Shown one piece after another: positions 49,138-57,290 of a DNA stretch of 64,000 bases. Both the position numbers and the translations under genes were made by a program. Source of the DNA: JACVRW01 sp963764665. Lineage in GTDB: Bacteria > Actinomycetota > Thermoleophilia > Solirubrobacterales > Thermoleophilaceae. The notes beneath the pieces were generated by a model. It was given only the letters and a program-made list of their open reading frames with translations. It made no database searches and was not told the origin of the DNA. The stretch is from positions 127,280-191,279 of the forward strand of contig CAVXTL010000008.1 of assembly GCA_963764665.1 (NCBI GenBank), given 5' to 3'. Positions within the stretch are counted from its first letter, which is position 1; every line of letters begins with the position of its first letter.

Positions 49138-50388
49138 ATGGAAGTTGAGATCGGCCGGGGCAAGAAGGGCCGTCGCGCATACGGCTTCGATGACATCGCG
49201 ATCGTGCCCTCCAGGCGCACGCGCGACCCCGACGACGTGGACATCACCTGGACGCTCGGGCCGTACCGCTTCGAGCTTCCCCTCCTCGCCTCGGCGATGG
49301 ACGGCGTGGTGTCTCCGGCGACCGCGGGCGAGATCGGCAGGCTCGGCGGCCTCGGCGTGCTCAACCTCGAGGGAATCTGGACTCGCTACGACGATCCGGA
49401 CGCCGAGCTCGAGCGGATCGCGGGCCTGCCCAAGGAGCTCGCCACCGCCGAGATGCAGCGCATCTACGCAGCGCCCGTGCGCGACGACCTCGTCGCGCAG
49501 CGGATCCGCGAGATCAAGGACCAGGGGGTCGTGGCCTGCGCGTCGCTCACGCCCCAGCGCGTTCGCGCCCACTACGAGACCGCCATGGAGGCCGGGCTCG
49601 ACGTGCTCGTCATCCAGGGCACGGTCATCTCGGCCGAGCACGTGTCCACGCGCAGCGAGCCGCTCAACCTGAAGGAGTTCATCCGCGAGGTGCCGGTCCC
49701 GGTGATCGTGGGAGGCTGCGCCTCGTATGCCACGGGGCTTCACCTCATGCGCACCGGCGCCGTGGCCGTGCTGGTGGGCGTCGGACCCGGCGCGGCGTGC
49801 ACCACGCGCGGAGTGCTCGGCATCGGCGTCCCCCAGGCCACCGCGATCGCCGACGTGGCGGCCGCCCGCTCGCAGCACATGCTCGAGACCGGCGAGTACG
49901 TGAAGGTCATCGCCGACGGCGGCATGCGCAACGGCGGAGACGTGTCCAAGGCGATCGCCTGCGGCGCCGACGCCGTGATGGTCGGCTCGCCGCTCGCGCG
50001 GGCCTACGAGGCGCCCGGGCACGGCTACCACTGGGGCATGGCCACGTTCCACGCCACGCTGCCGCGCGGCGCGCGCGTGAAGACCACTCAGAACGGGACC
50101 CTCGAGCAGATCCTGCTCGGCCCGGCGCACGAAAACGACGGCACCTTCAACCTGATCGGCAGCCTCCGCACCTCGATGGCCACGTGCGGGTACGAGGACA
50201 TTCCCGCGTTCCACAAGGCCGAGGTGATGGTCGCGCCGTCCCTCCAGAGCGAGGGCAAGCAGCTCCAGCGCGAGCAGTCGGTCGGGATGGGCGCCACGTC
50301 GGCCGCCGTGCCGCACCCGGCGTCCAACGGTGTGGCTCCCGCCGAGGAGCCCCAGCCGGCCGGTGACCCGGCGCTAGTCGGGGAGTGA
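49138..50388 (+). CDS. guaB3: GuaB3-family IMP dehydrogenase-related protein
   Basis: 416 residues. The GuaB3 signature includes YGFDDIAIVPSRRTRDPDDVD, a cysteine loop VGVGPGAACTTRGVLGIGVPQ, and GGMRNGGDVSKAIACGADAVMVGSPLA. No CBS domains interrupt the barrel, unlike the full IMP dehydrogenase. GuaB3 proteins occur next to guaA or guaB1 in actinobacteria; recent work in other bacteria suggests GMP reductase-like activity, so direction of reaction is uncertain. guaA follows 31 bases later. Confidence 0.9.
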   Translation: MEVEIGRGKKGRRAYGFDDIAIVPSRRTRDPDDVDITWTLGPYRFELPLLASAMDGVVSPATAGEIGRLGGLGVLNLEGIWTRYDDPDAELERIAGLPKELATAEMQRIYAAPVRDDLVAQRIREIKDQGVVACASLTPQRVRAHYETAMEAGLDVLVIQGTVISAEHVSTRSEPLNLKEFIREVPVPVIVGGCASYATGLHLMRTGAVAVLVGVGPGAACTTRGVLGIGVPQATAIADVAAARSQHMLETGEYVKVIADGGMRNGGDVSKAIACGADAVMVGSPLARAYEAPGHGYHWGMATFHATLPRGARVKTTQNGTLEQILLGPAHENDGTFNLIGSLRTSMATCGYEDIPAFHKAEVMVAPSLQSEGKQLQREQSVGMGATSAAVPHPASNGVAPAEEPQPAGDPALVGE

Positions 50389-50419
50389 CGCTCCACCTCG
50401 CGCACCCGCCGGTGCCGGC

Positions 50420-52018
50420 GTGATCGGCGCGGGGGTCAGCGAGGGCGCGGGCGCGGACACGGTCGCCCCTTCCCGCCCGGCCACCGACGAGGTGCTGGTC
50501 CTCGACTTCGGCGGCCAGTACTCGCAGCTGATCGCGCGCCGGGTGCGCGAGTGCGGCGTGTTCTCCGAGCTGCTCCCGCACGACGTGGCGGTGGAGGAGG
50601 TCACGCGCCGCGCGCCCAAGGCCCTGATCCTGTCCGGGGGCCCGGCATCGGTCTACGCCGACGGAGCGCCGGCCATGCGCGAGGGGCTGCTCGAGCTCGG
50701 GATTCCGGTGCTCGGCATCTGTTACGGCATGCAGGCGATGGTGCTCACGCTCGGCGGCCGCGTGGAGGGCGCCGAGATCGGCGAGTTCGGGCGCTCCCAG
50801 CTCACCGTCGCGGAGCCGGGCCGGCTGCTCGAGGGTCTGCCCGCGGAGCAGAGCTGCTGGATGAGCCATCGCGACACCGTCTTCGAGGCGCCGCCGGGCT
50901 TCACCGCGCTGGCCTCGTCCACAGAGTCGCCGGTGGCGGCCATGGAGGACCCCGCGCGCGGGCTCTACGGGATCCAGTTCCACCCCGAGGTGGCGCACAC
51001 CCCCTATGGCACGCAGATCCTGGAGACCTTCCTTCGCGACATCGCCGGCTGCGACATGGCCTGGAGCGCCGCCTCGGTGGTGGACGAGCAGGTGGCCCGC
51101 ATCCGCGAGCAGGTCGGCGACGGACGGGTCATCTGCGGGCTGTCCGGCGGCGTGGACTCCTCGGTGGCGGCGCTGCTCACCTACAAGGCCGTCGGCGACC
51201 AGCTCACCTGCGTGTTCGTGGATCACGGCCTGATGCGCAAGAACGAGGGCAACCAGGTGGTGGCGGCGTTCCGCGACCACTTCAAGGTTCCGCTGATCGC
51301 GGTCGACGCGGAGGAGCGCTTCCTCGCCCGGCTCGCCGGGGTCACCGATCCCGAGACCAAGCGCAAGATCATCGGGGCGGAGTTCATCCGCGTGTTCGAG
51401 GAGCAGGCGGCCCGGCTCGACGACCCCCATTACCTCGTCCAGGGCACGCTCTACTCGGACGTGATCGAGTCGGGAGGGGGCACGGGCGCCGCCACCATCA
51501 AGTCGCACCACAACGTCGGCGGGCTCCCGGACGACCTCGAGTTCGAACTGGTGGAGCCGCTGCGCACCCTGTTCAAGGACGAGGTGCGCCAGGTGGGCGC
51601 CGAGCTCGGGATGACAGACCGCCTCGTCTGGCGCCAGCCGTTCCCCGGCCCCGGGCTGGCCATCCGCGTGGTGGGCGGCGAGGTGACCAAGGAGCGCCTC
51701 GAGATCCTGCGCGACGCCGACGCCATCCTCCAGGACGAGATCCGCACCGCCGGCCTCTACCGCGAGCTCTGGCAGTCCTTCTGCGTCCTCCCGGGCGACC
51801 TCCGCAGCGTCGGCGTGCAGGGCGACGAGCGCACCTACGGGTACGTGGTGGTCATCCGCGCGGTCACCAGCGACGACGCCATGACGGCCGACTGGGCTCG
51901 GCTGCCGTACGACCTGCTCGAGCGCGTGGCCTCGCGGATGATCAACGAGATCGCGCAGGTGAACCGGGTGACCCTGGACATCACGTCCAAGCCCCCCGGC
52001 ACGATCGAGTGGGAGTAA
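50420..52018 (+). CDS. guaA: GMP synthase (glutamine-hydrolysing)
   Basis: 532 residues with both halves: a class I glutaminase with the nucleophile in VLGICYGMQAM and the His/Glu pair in GIQFHPEVAHT, and an ATP-pyrophosphatase with the P-loop ICGLSGGVDSSVAALL. The C-terminal dimer domain ends in NRVTLDITSKPPGTIEWE, the canonical GuaA tail. It converts XMP to GMP. GTG start. Its TAA stop shares bases with the next ATG (TAATG). Confidence 0.97.
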   Translation: MIGAGVSEGAGADTVAPSRPATDEVLVLDFGGQYSQLIARRVRECGVFSELLPHDVAVEEVTRRAPKALILSGGPASVYADGAPAMREGLLELGIPVLGICYGMQAMVLTLGGRVEGAEIGEFGRSQLTVAEPGRLLEGLPAEQSCWMSHRDTVFEAPPGFTALASSTESPVAAMEDPARGLYGIQFHPEVAHTPYGTQILETFLRDIAGCDMAWSAASVVDEQVARIREQVGDGRVICGLSGGVDSSVAALLTYKAVGDQLTCVFVDHGLMRKNEGNQVVAAFRDHFKVPLIAVDAEERFLARLAGVTDPETKRKIIGAEFIRVFEEQAARLDDPHYLVQGTLYSDVIESGGGTGAATIKSHHNVGGLPDDLEFELVEPLRTLFKDEVRQVGAELGMTDRLVWRQPFPGPGLAIRVVGGEVTKERLEILRDADAILQDEIRTAGLYRELWQSFCVLPGDLRSVGVQGDERTYGYVVVIRAVTSDDAMTADWARLPYDLLERVASRMINEIAQVNRVTLDITSKPPGTIEWE

Positions 52019-53637
52019 TGCGGCTCACCGGGCGCGGCGCCGCCACGCTCTTCGCGTGCCTGGCCGCGCTACTCGCGTTGCCCGCTGCGGCCACGGCCGG
52101 TGCGTCGTGCCCGGGCGTGGTGAACGCCGGTTCGTTCGCGAGCGCGAAGCAGCTCCGAAAGCTCGTCAGGCAGGAGAACCGCTTCGGTGAGCGCTATCTC
52201 GCGAGCCGGGCCCACAACCGGACGATCGACTGGATCGGAGACCAGATCGGGGCCATCAAGGGGTTCAAGGTCCGCTCAGACCCCTTCAAGGTCTGGCGCT
52301 GGCTGCCTACCACGAAGGCCAAGGGCCGCCCCGGACTCGACATCGGGCGCGCAGGCTGGCTGAGCGTGACGGCGCGCAACGGTAAGACCACGAGCGTGCC
52401 GGTGGCCGGTGCGGTCCGCTGGTCACAGCCGACCGGGAGGAAGGGCAGCCGGAAGCGTCCACTGGTCTATCTGGGCCCCGACGAGGACATCACCGCCGCC
52501 AACTCCGCGGGCAAGGTGGTCGTCCGCGACTTCCCCGGCACCGCGCTGCCCTATGCGGCGTTCGGGATCATCGGGGTCTACGTGACCCCCGATCTCGCGA
52601 GCGCGAGCGGGGCCTACGACAGACCGTTCCTGAACGAGCTGCACCAGGAGCTGCTCGTCGCGAGCAGGGTGGGTGCCGCGGGGGTGGTCTACACGTTCGA
52701 CGTGCCGCGCAAGCAGGTGCACGGATACGGCGACCCCCACACGGGCACGATCTTCAGAGTGCCGGCGCTCTTCGTAGGGGGCGCGGAGGCCAAGCGGCTC
52801 AGGTCGCTCGCCGCGGCGGGCGCGTCGGCGCGGGTGGTGGTCCGCGCCAAGGTGGAGCGGGCGAGGACCTCGAACGTGATCGCGACGCTCCCCGGTCAGA
52901 GCAAGCAGCGGATCATCCTCGCGGCCAACACCGACGGTCAGTCGTGGGTCCAGGAGAACGGCGTGGCCGGCATGATCGCCTTCGCTCGCTACTACGCCGG
53001 CCTGCCGCTGCGGTGCCGTCCACGGACGCTGCAGATCGCGTTCGCGAGCGCACACGATGCGATCGTCAGGGACGGGATGGGTCGTTACTCGGCGCCCCTG
53101 GATGCCCAGTACGACAAGGGCAGCATCGCGTTCGCCTTCGCGATCGAGCATCTCGGAACGCGCGAGATCCTGCCCAACGCCGCCGGCAACCGGCTCAGGT
53201 TCACGGGCAGAGGTGAGCCGTTCCTGTTCGGCGCCGGCGACAGCCTCGCGCTCCAGGACGCGGCCGCGGCCGCCACCAAGCGGCGGAAGCTCGACATGAC
53301 AGCGGTCCTCAAGGGCCTCGGCCTGCCCACGCCTGGCCAGGTGCCGCCGGTGTGCTCGATGGGCGGGCTCGGGAACTTCTTCCACCCGAAGCTGATCCCC
53401 ACGCTCGCGATGATCTCCGGGCCATGGTCGCTGTACGCGCCGTCCTTCAGGGAGAGCGCGATCGACTACGGGCGGATGCGCTCGCAGCTGCTCGCGATGG
53501 GCGACAGCGTCCTGGCGCTCCACGGGTTGCCCCGGGAGCAGATCGCCGGCGACTACCTGGGGATGCGCGAGCAGCGGGCCCAGGGGGCGCCCACGTGTCC
53601 GCCCGAGAGGTATCCACAGTTCGCGCCTGGGCCCTGA
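52018..53637 (+). CDS. Secreted M28-like protein with degenerate metal site
   Basis: 539 residues with a signal peptide (FACLAALLALPAAATAGASC). The region 200-300 (LPYAAFGIIGVYV to VPALFVGGAEAKRLR) resembles a PA insert domain and the rest an M28 aminopeptidase fold. Where active M28 enzymes have H-x-D then D-N-x-S-G, this protein has N304-T-D306 and QENGVAGMIAF, so at least the first zinc histidine is lost. It may be an inactive, binding-only relative. It starts within the guaA stop, but no purine role is implied. Confidence 0.65.
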   Translation: MRLTGRGAATLFACLAALLALPAAATAGASCPGVVNAGSFASAKQLRKLVRQENRFGERYLASRAHNRTIDWIGDQIGAIKGFKVRSDPFKVWRWLPTTKAKGRPGLDIGRAGWLSVTARNGKTTSVPVAGAVRWSQPTGRKGSRKRPLVYLGPDEDITAANSAGKVVVRDFPGTALPYAAFGIIGVYVTPDLASASGAYDRPFLNELHQELLVASRVGAAGVVYTFDVPRKQVHGYGDPHTGTIFRVPALFVGGAEAKRLRSLAAAGASARVVVRAKVERARTSNVIATLPGQSKQRIILAANTDGQSWVQENGVAGMIAFARYYAGLPLRCRPRTLQIAFASAHDAIVRDGMGRYSAPLDAQYDKGSIAFAFAIEHLGTREILPNAAGNRLRFTGRGEPFLFGAGDSLALQDAAAAATKRRKLDMTAVLKGLGLPTPGQVPPVCSMGGLGNFFHPKLIPTLAMISGPWSLYAPSFRESAIDYGRMRSQLLAMGDSVLALHGLPREQIAGDYLGMREQRAQGAPTCPPERYPQFAPGP

Positions 53638-54638
53638 CACTCGCTCTGGCGGCAGCGCTCGCGCCTGCCCAGGCGTCCGCTGCGATCACCCAGCCCCCGC
53701 AACCCAAGTCCGGGCCGGGCGGCAGCGACTACACGCACGACGGCTGGCGCGTCAGCGCGGGAGGCACGGGCTACGACGCCTGGTACGTGTTCGAGCCGCT
53801 CAGGCCGCGGCCGCGCACCGCTCCGCTCACCGTGGTGATGCACGGCTACGGCGAGTACGCGGGCTACAACCAGATGTACGAGTTCATCCGCCACACCGTC
53901 CGCAAGGGGAGCATGGTCATCTACCCGCGCTGGCAGACGAACATCGCGACTCCGTGCCCCGGGCCGATCAACATCGAGCCGTGCATGAAGTCGTCGCTGC
54001 GCGGGATCCGCGGTGGACTGGCCCATCTGCGGGCGCGGCCGAAGAAGCGTGTGCAGCCGGACCTCCGGCGGACGGGCTACTTCGGGTTCTCGTTCGGCGG
54101 CATCATCACCGCGAACCTCACGAACCGGTATCGAAAGCTGCATCTGCCGAAGCCGCGTGCGATCTGGCTCGAGGACCCGCATGACGGCGCCCTGACCGGG
54201 TTGGACGAGCCCGCAGTGGACGACTCCCTGCGCGGGATCCCGTCATCCGTCAAGCTCACGTGCCACTCGAGCGCCGAGGGTGTTCTCTCCGAGCCGGACC
54301 AGGGTGGGGTCGGCGCCAGCTGCAACGCGATCTTCCCGAAGCTCGGCCACATCCCGAAGCGCAACAAGGACCTGGTCCTGACCCGCGTGGACACGCACGG
54401 GACTCCGCCGCTCCGCGCTCCCCACGGCGTCTGCGCGGCGGGCAAGGACGGCGCCGACGCCTACGACTGGAACTTCTGCTGGAAGTCATGGGACGCGCTG
54501 CGCAGCTGCGCCCTGAGCGGGACCTGGTGCAGGTACGGACTCGGCAACACCCCCAAGCACCGCTCCAACGGCAGGTGGAGCGACGGCGTCCCGATCGCCC
54601 CGTTGAAGATCCAGGACGCCGCGCCGATCCGTCCCTAG
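53595..54638 (+). CDS. Secreted alpha/beta-hydrolase
   Basis: 347 residues from GTG 53595, with signal peptide (VRAWALTLALAAALAPAQASA). The nucleophile elbow is GYFGFSFGGIITAN (G-x-S-x-G), after PLTVVMHGYGEYAG, which carries the oxyanion-hole strand. A histidine in LVLTRVDTHGTPPLRAPHGVC may complete the triad. Several cysteines suggest disulfides outside the cell. It overlaps the preceding gene by 43 bases and shares CTAG stop bases with the convergent cupin gene. Substrate unknown. Confidence 0.75.
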   Translation: MSAREVSTVRAWALTLALAAALAPAQASAAITQPPQPKSGPGGSDYTHDGWRVSAGGTGYDAWYVFEPLRPRPRTAPLTVVMHGYGEYAGYNQMYEFIRHTVRKGSMVIYPRWQTNIATPCPGPINIEPCMKSSLRGIRGGLAHLRARPKKRVQPDLRRTGYFGFSFGGIITANLTNRYRKLHLPKPRAIWLEDPHDGALTGLDEPAVDDSLRGIPSSVKLTCHSSAEGVLSEPDQGGVGASCNAIFPKLGHIPKRNKDLVLTRVDTHGTPPLRAPHGVCAAGKDGADAYDWNFCWKSWDALRSCALSGTWCRYGLGNTPKHRSNGRWSDGVPIAPLKIQDAAPIRP

Positions 54639-55027
54639 GCGGGCCAGAAGTCGTCCACCAGCTCCACCTCGCCGGACTGGTCCACGAGGCGCTGGGACAC
54701 GAGCACGAGAAGGGCGTCCTCCGGTCCCTCGTTCCATACCGAGCGCAGCACCTCGGGCGAGACGCGCACCACGTGCCCGGGCCCGACCTCGATCACCTCG
54801 TCGTCGAGCTTGACCTCGATCGTGCCCGAGACCACGACGATCAGCTCCTCCTGCGTCCGGTGCCGGTGGCCGTAGCTGCCCTTGCCGCCGGTCCCCGGGA
54901 CCATCCGGCGCCAGGTGAATGCCACCTGCTCGGCGCCGATGTGCTCGGTGCCCATCCGAATCTCTCCGGGATAGTCGCCGCTCACATCCGGGATGTCCTC
55001 CACCGCGGTGATCGAGTAGCCGGCCAA
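54635..55027 (-). CDS. Cupin-domain protein
   Basis: 130 residues. Motif 1 is GHRHRTQEELIVVVSGTIEVKLD (His, His, Glu) and motif 2 is GPGHVVRVSPEVLRSVWNEG; the second-motif histidine is replaced, so metal binding would be incomplete. The GEIRMGTEHIGAEQVAFTWRR strand precedes it. Function unknown; many such proteins bind small acids. Confidence 0.78.
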   Translation of the reverse strand: MAGYSITAVEDIPDVSGDYPGEIRMGTEHIGAEQVAFTWRRMVPGTGGKGSYGHRHRTQEELIVVVSGTIEVKLDDEVIEVGPGHVVRVSPEVLRSVWNEGPEDALLVLVSQRLVDQSGEVELVDDFWPA

Positions 55028-55070
55028 ATTTGCCTCCTGGTCCGTTTAGCGGGGTCGGTAGCGTTGCCGC

Positions 55071-55358
55071 GTGGGCATTCTCACATGGGTTCTGTGGGGC
55101 CTCTTCGTGGGCCTGTTCGCCCGGCTCCTGAAGCCGGGACGCCAGCGCATCGGCATCGTGCTGACGATCGTGCTCGGCATCGTGGGCTCGCTGATCGGCG
55201 GGTTCGTGGCCACCGAGTGGCTCGACATCGCCGACGCGAACGACTTCGACTTCGGCAGCTTCCTGATCGCGGTCGGAGCGTCGGTGCTGCTGCTGGCGGC
55301 CTACAACCGCGTGGACCGGCTGCTGCCGGACCGCAAGCGCAAGGAGCTCGAGCGCTGA
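55071..55358 (+). CDS. GlsB/YeaQ/YmgE-like membrane protein
   Basis: 95 residues with three hydrophobic helices (VLWGLFVGLFARLL, IVLTIVLGIVGSLIGGFVA, FLIAVGASVLLLAAY) and the Gly-rich pattern of the transglycosylase-associated family, which in spite of the name has no proven enzyme activity. GTG start. The gene lies 44 bases from the divergent cupin gene and ends five bases before the M23 gene stop. Confidence 0.82.
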   Translation: MGILTWVLWGLFVGLFARLLKPGRQRIGIVLTIVLGIVGSLIGGFVATEWLDIADANDFDFGSFLIAVGASVLLLAAYNRVDRLLPDRKRKELER

Positions 55359-55362
55359 CGGG

Positions 55363-56562
55363 CTAGGACCAGGCGTCCCAGGCGCGCAGCGCCGGCAGCG
55401 GGTTGAACGGGTTCCCGCCGTCGTACCAGCCCGGCCCGCGCCAGAGCTCGAAGTGGAGGTGGCAGCCGCGAGCGTTGCCTGTGTCGCCCACCGCGCCGAC
55501 CCGCTGGCCGGTGTAGACCCGGTCGCCTGGGGAGAAGGGGGACGGCTCCGCCAGGTGCATGTAGACGTAGTCCACGTTCGTGCCGGCGCCGTCGATCACG
55601 AGGTAGTTGCCCGCCGCCGAGTGGTACTGCTTGAACTTGACCCGGCCACCACGCGCGGCCACCAGCGGCGTGCCGCAGCGGGCAAAGACGTCCTGGCCCT
55701 GGTGGCTGTGACCGGCGCGGCCCGACCCGAAGTCGGCGCCCGAGCCGCCGAAGTCGTGGCGACCTCGCACCGGGAACATGTTGTCGTAGAGGTCGAAGGC
55801 GTCGCGGCCGTCGTCCTCCGTGGCGGCGCTGCGCACCGGGGCGCCGTCGCCGGCGGAGGCGGAGAGCCGGAACGAGTAGCGACCTGGCTTCGCGCCCGTG
55901 GACCCGATCCGGCCGTTCCAGGACACGCTCGTCACCGCGCCCGGCTCGGGCACGGGGTTCCACGTCTTGACCGCGCTGCCGTCACTAGCGCGCACGAGCT
56001 CTACGGCCAGCAGATCGGGCGCGTCGCCCGACACCCTGAACGAGAACGTGACCGCGCGCCGGGCGTCCACGAACGCCTTGGTGCGGCTCGTGCCGGTCTC
56101 CATCTGCGGAGCGCTCGGCACCGGGCTGAGCTCGGTGTTGGGCTCCGGCGGGGGCGGAGGGAGGATCGCGATGGACTTCGTGGGTAACGAGCGGACCGAT
56201 CGGCTCACGACCGCGGCCAGCGGACCGGTGACGGCGCCCAGCGGGACCTTCACGCTCAGACGGGTCGAGCCCCCGGGCCGCACCGGCGCCGAGGTGTCGT
56301 CGGAGCGGCCGTAGCTCCCGGTGAACACGATGCGCGCCACGTCGCCCAGAGCGGTCCCGCTCAGGCGCAGGGTGCTGGCGCCCTGAGCGCGCTTGTGCGA
56401 GGCGCAGCGCCGGATGCAGGAGACCTTGGTCAGCGCCGGCTTGGCGATATATGTCGCGCCGCCGCCACCACCGGACTGGGCCGCCGCCGCGGGGCTCATC
56501 GCGAGCGCGCAGGTCCCGAGCGCGAGTACGGCGCCTCCAGCGGGAATCCGGCTGTGTCGCAA
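55363..56562 (-). CDS. Secreted M23 (LytM) peptidoglycan endopeptidase
   Basis: 399 residues. A signal peptide (GGAVLALGTCALAMSPAAAAQ) is followed by Ig-like beta domains and a C-terminal M23 domain: HSHQGQD gives the first His and Asp, YVYMHLAEPS the third element, and GCHLHFELWRG the catalytic HxH. It should cleave peptidoglycan cross-bridges. The start is a TTG with AGGAG only a few bases upstream. A ydaO-type riboswitch precedes it, so expression should fall when c-di-AMP is high. Confidence 0.9.
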   Translation of the reverse strand: MRHSRIPAGGAVLALGTCALAMSPAAAAQSGGGGGATYIAKPALTKVSCIRRCASHKRAQGASTLRLSGTALGDVARIVFTGSYGRSDDTSAPVRPGGSTRLSVKVPLGAVTGPLAAVVSRSVRSLPTKSIAILPPPPPEPNTELSPVPSAPQMETGTSRTKAFVDARRAVTFSFRVSGDAPDLLAVELVRASDGSAVKTWNPVPEPGAVTSVSWNGRIGSTGAKPGRYSFRLSASAGDGAPVRSAATEDDGRDAFDLYDNMFPVRGRHDFGGSGADFGSGRAGHSHQGQDVFARCGTPLVAARGGRVKFKQYHSAAGNYLVIDGAGTNVDYVYMHLAEPSPFSPGDRVYTGQRVGAVGDTGNARGCHLHFELWRGPGWYDGGNPFNPLPALRAWDAWS

Positions 56563-56585
56563 AACTCCTAGGCCTCGCTTCGTTT

Positions 56586-56738
56586 GGCCTACGGGGTTAG
56601 CTGACGGGCTCGCGCCTGAAGTGCGGCGCTACGACCGGGACAATCCGGCCGATTCGCCCCCTCGGAGACCTACTTCGACGGTCTCCGAACGGTTCCCCCG
56701 CTCCCGAACGCCCTCGAGTTGAGCGCCGGAATTCGGCA
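56586..56738 (-). promoter_or_regulatory. ydaO/yuaA (c-di-AMP) riboswitch upstream of M23 gene
   Basis: Read on the minus strand, the conserved blocks of the ydaO aptamer occur in order: GCCGAATTCC (near 56738), GGGGGAACCG (near 56699), GGGGCGAATC (near 56660) and CCCGTCAGCTAACCCCGTAG (near 56608-56589). The last ends about 25 bases before the TTG start of the M23 gene. In actinobacteria this class is frequent ahead of cell-wall hydrolases and is turned off by c-di-AMP. The boundaries are estimates. Confidence 0.85.
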
Positions 56739-56855
56739 GGCACTGAATCGGCGCGGCAGTATACCCCTCACTCCGGCCTGGTCGTGGGGTGCGGGCGTGT
56801 GCCACACTACGGCCCGGTCGGCGCCGTTCCGGCGTGCGCGCCGATCCCCTGCTTC

Positions 56856-57290
56856 ATGAAGACGTATGTCGCGACACCCGCTTCGCGCGAGCGCAACTGG
56901 CTCGTCGTCGACGCCACCGGCAAGACGCTCGGCCGCTTGGCCACCCAGATCGCGGACACGCTCCGCGGCAAGCGCAAGGCCGAGTACACCCCACATTGCG
57001 ACGTGGGCGACTTCGTGATCGTCGTGAACGCGGAGCGCATCTCCGTGACCGGCCGCAAGCGCGAGCAGAAGCTCTACTACCGGCACTCCGGGTATCCCGG
57101 AGGCCTTCGCAGCAGGACCCTGGCGGAGATGCTCGAGCGCCGTCCGGAGGAGGTCATCCGCAAGGCCGTGAAGGGAATGCTTCCGCGCAACCGACTGGGC
57201 CGTGCCCAGCTGCGCAAGCTGAAGGTCTACGCGGGCCCGGACCATCCGCACGCCGCCCAGCAGCCCGAGCCCATGGAGGTGGACGCGTGA
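56856..57290 (+). CDS. rplM: Ribosomal protein L13
   Basis: 144 residues, standard L13 length: MKTYVATPASRERNWLVVDA, TLGRLATQIADTLRGKRKAEYTP, VVNAERISVTGRKREQKLYYRHSGYPGG, and AVKGMLPRNRLGRAQLRKLKVYAGPDHPH. It binds early in 50S assembly. The ATG at 56856 is chosen because L13 starts there. Its TGA overlaps the S9 start (TGATG), the usual rplM-rpsI pair. Confidence 0.98.
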   Translation: MKTYVATPASRERNWLVVDATGKTLGRLATQIADTLRGKRKAEYTPHCDVGDFVIVVNAERISVTGRKREQKLYYRHSGYPGGLRSRTLAEMLERRPEEVIRKAVKGMLPRNRLGRAQLRKLKVYAGPDHPHAAQQPEPMEVDA

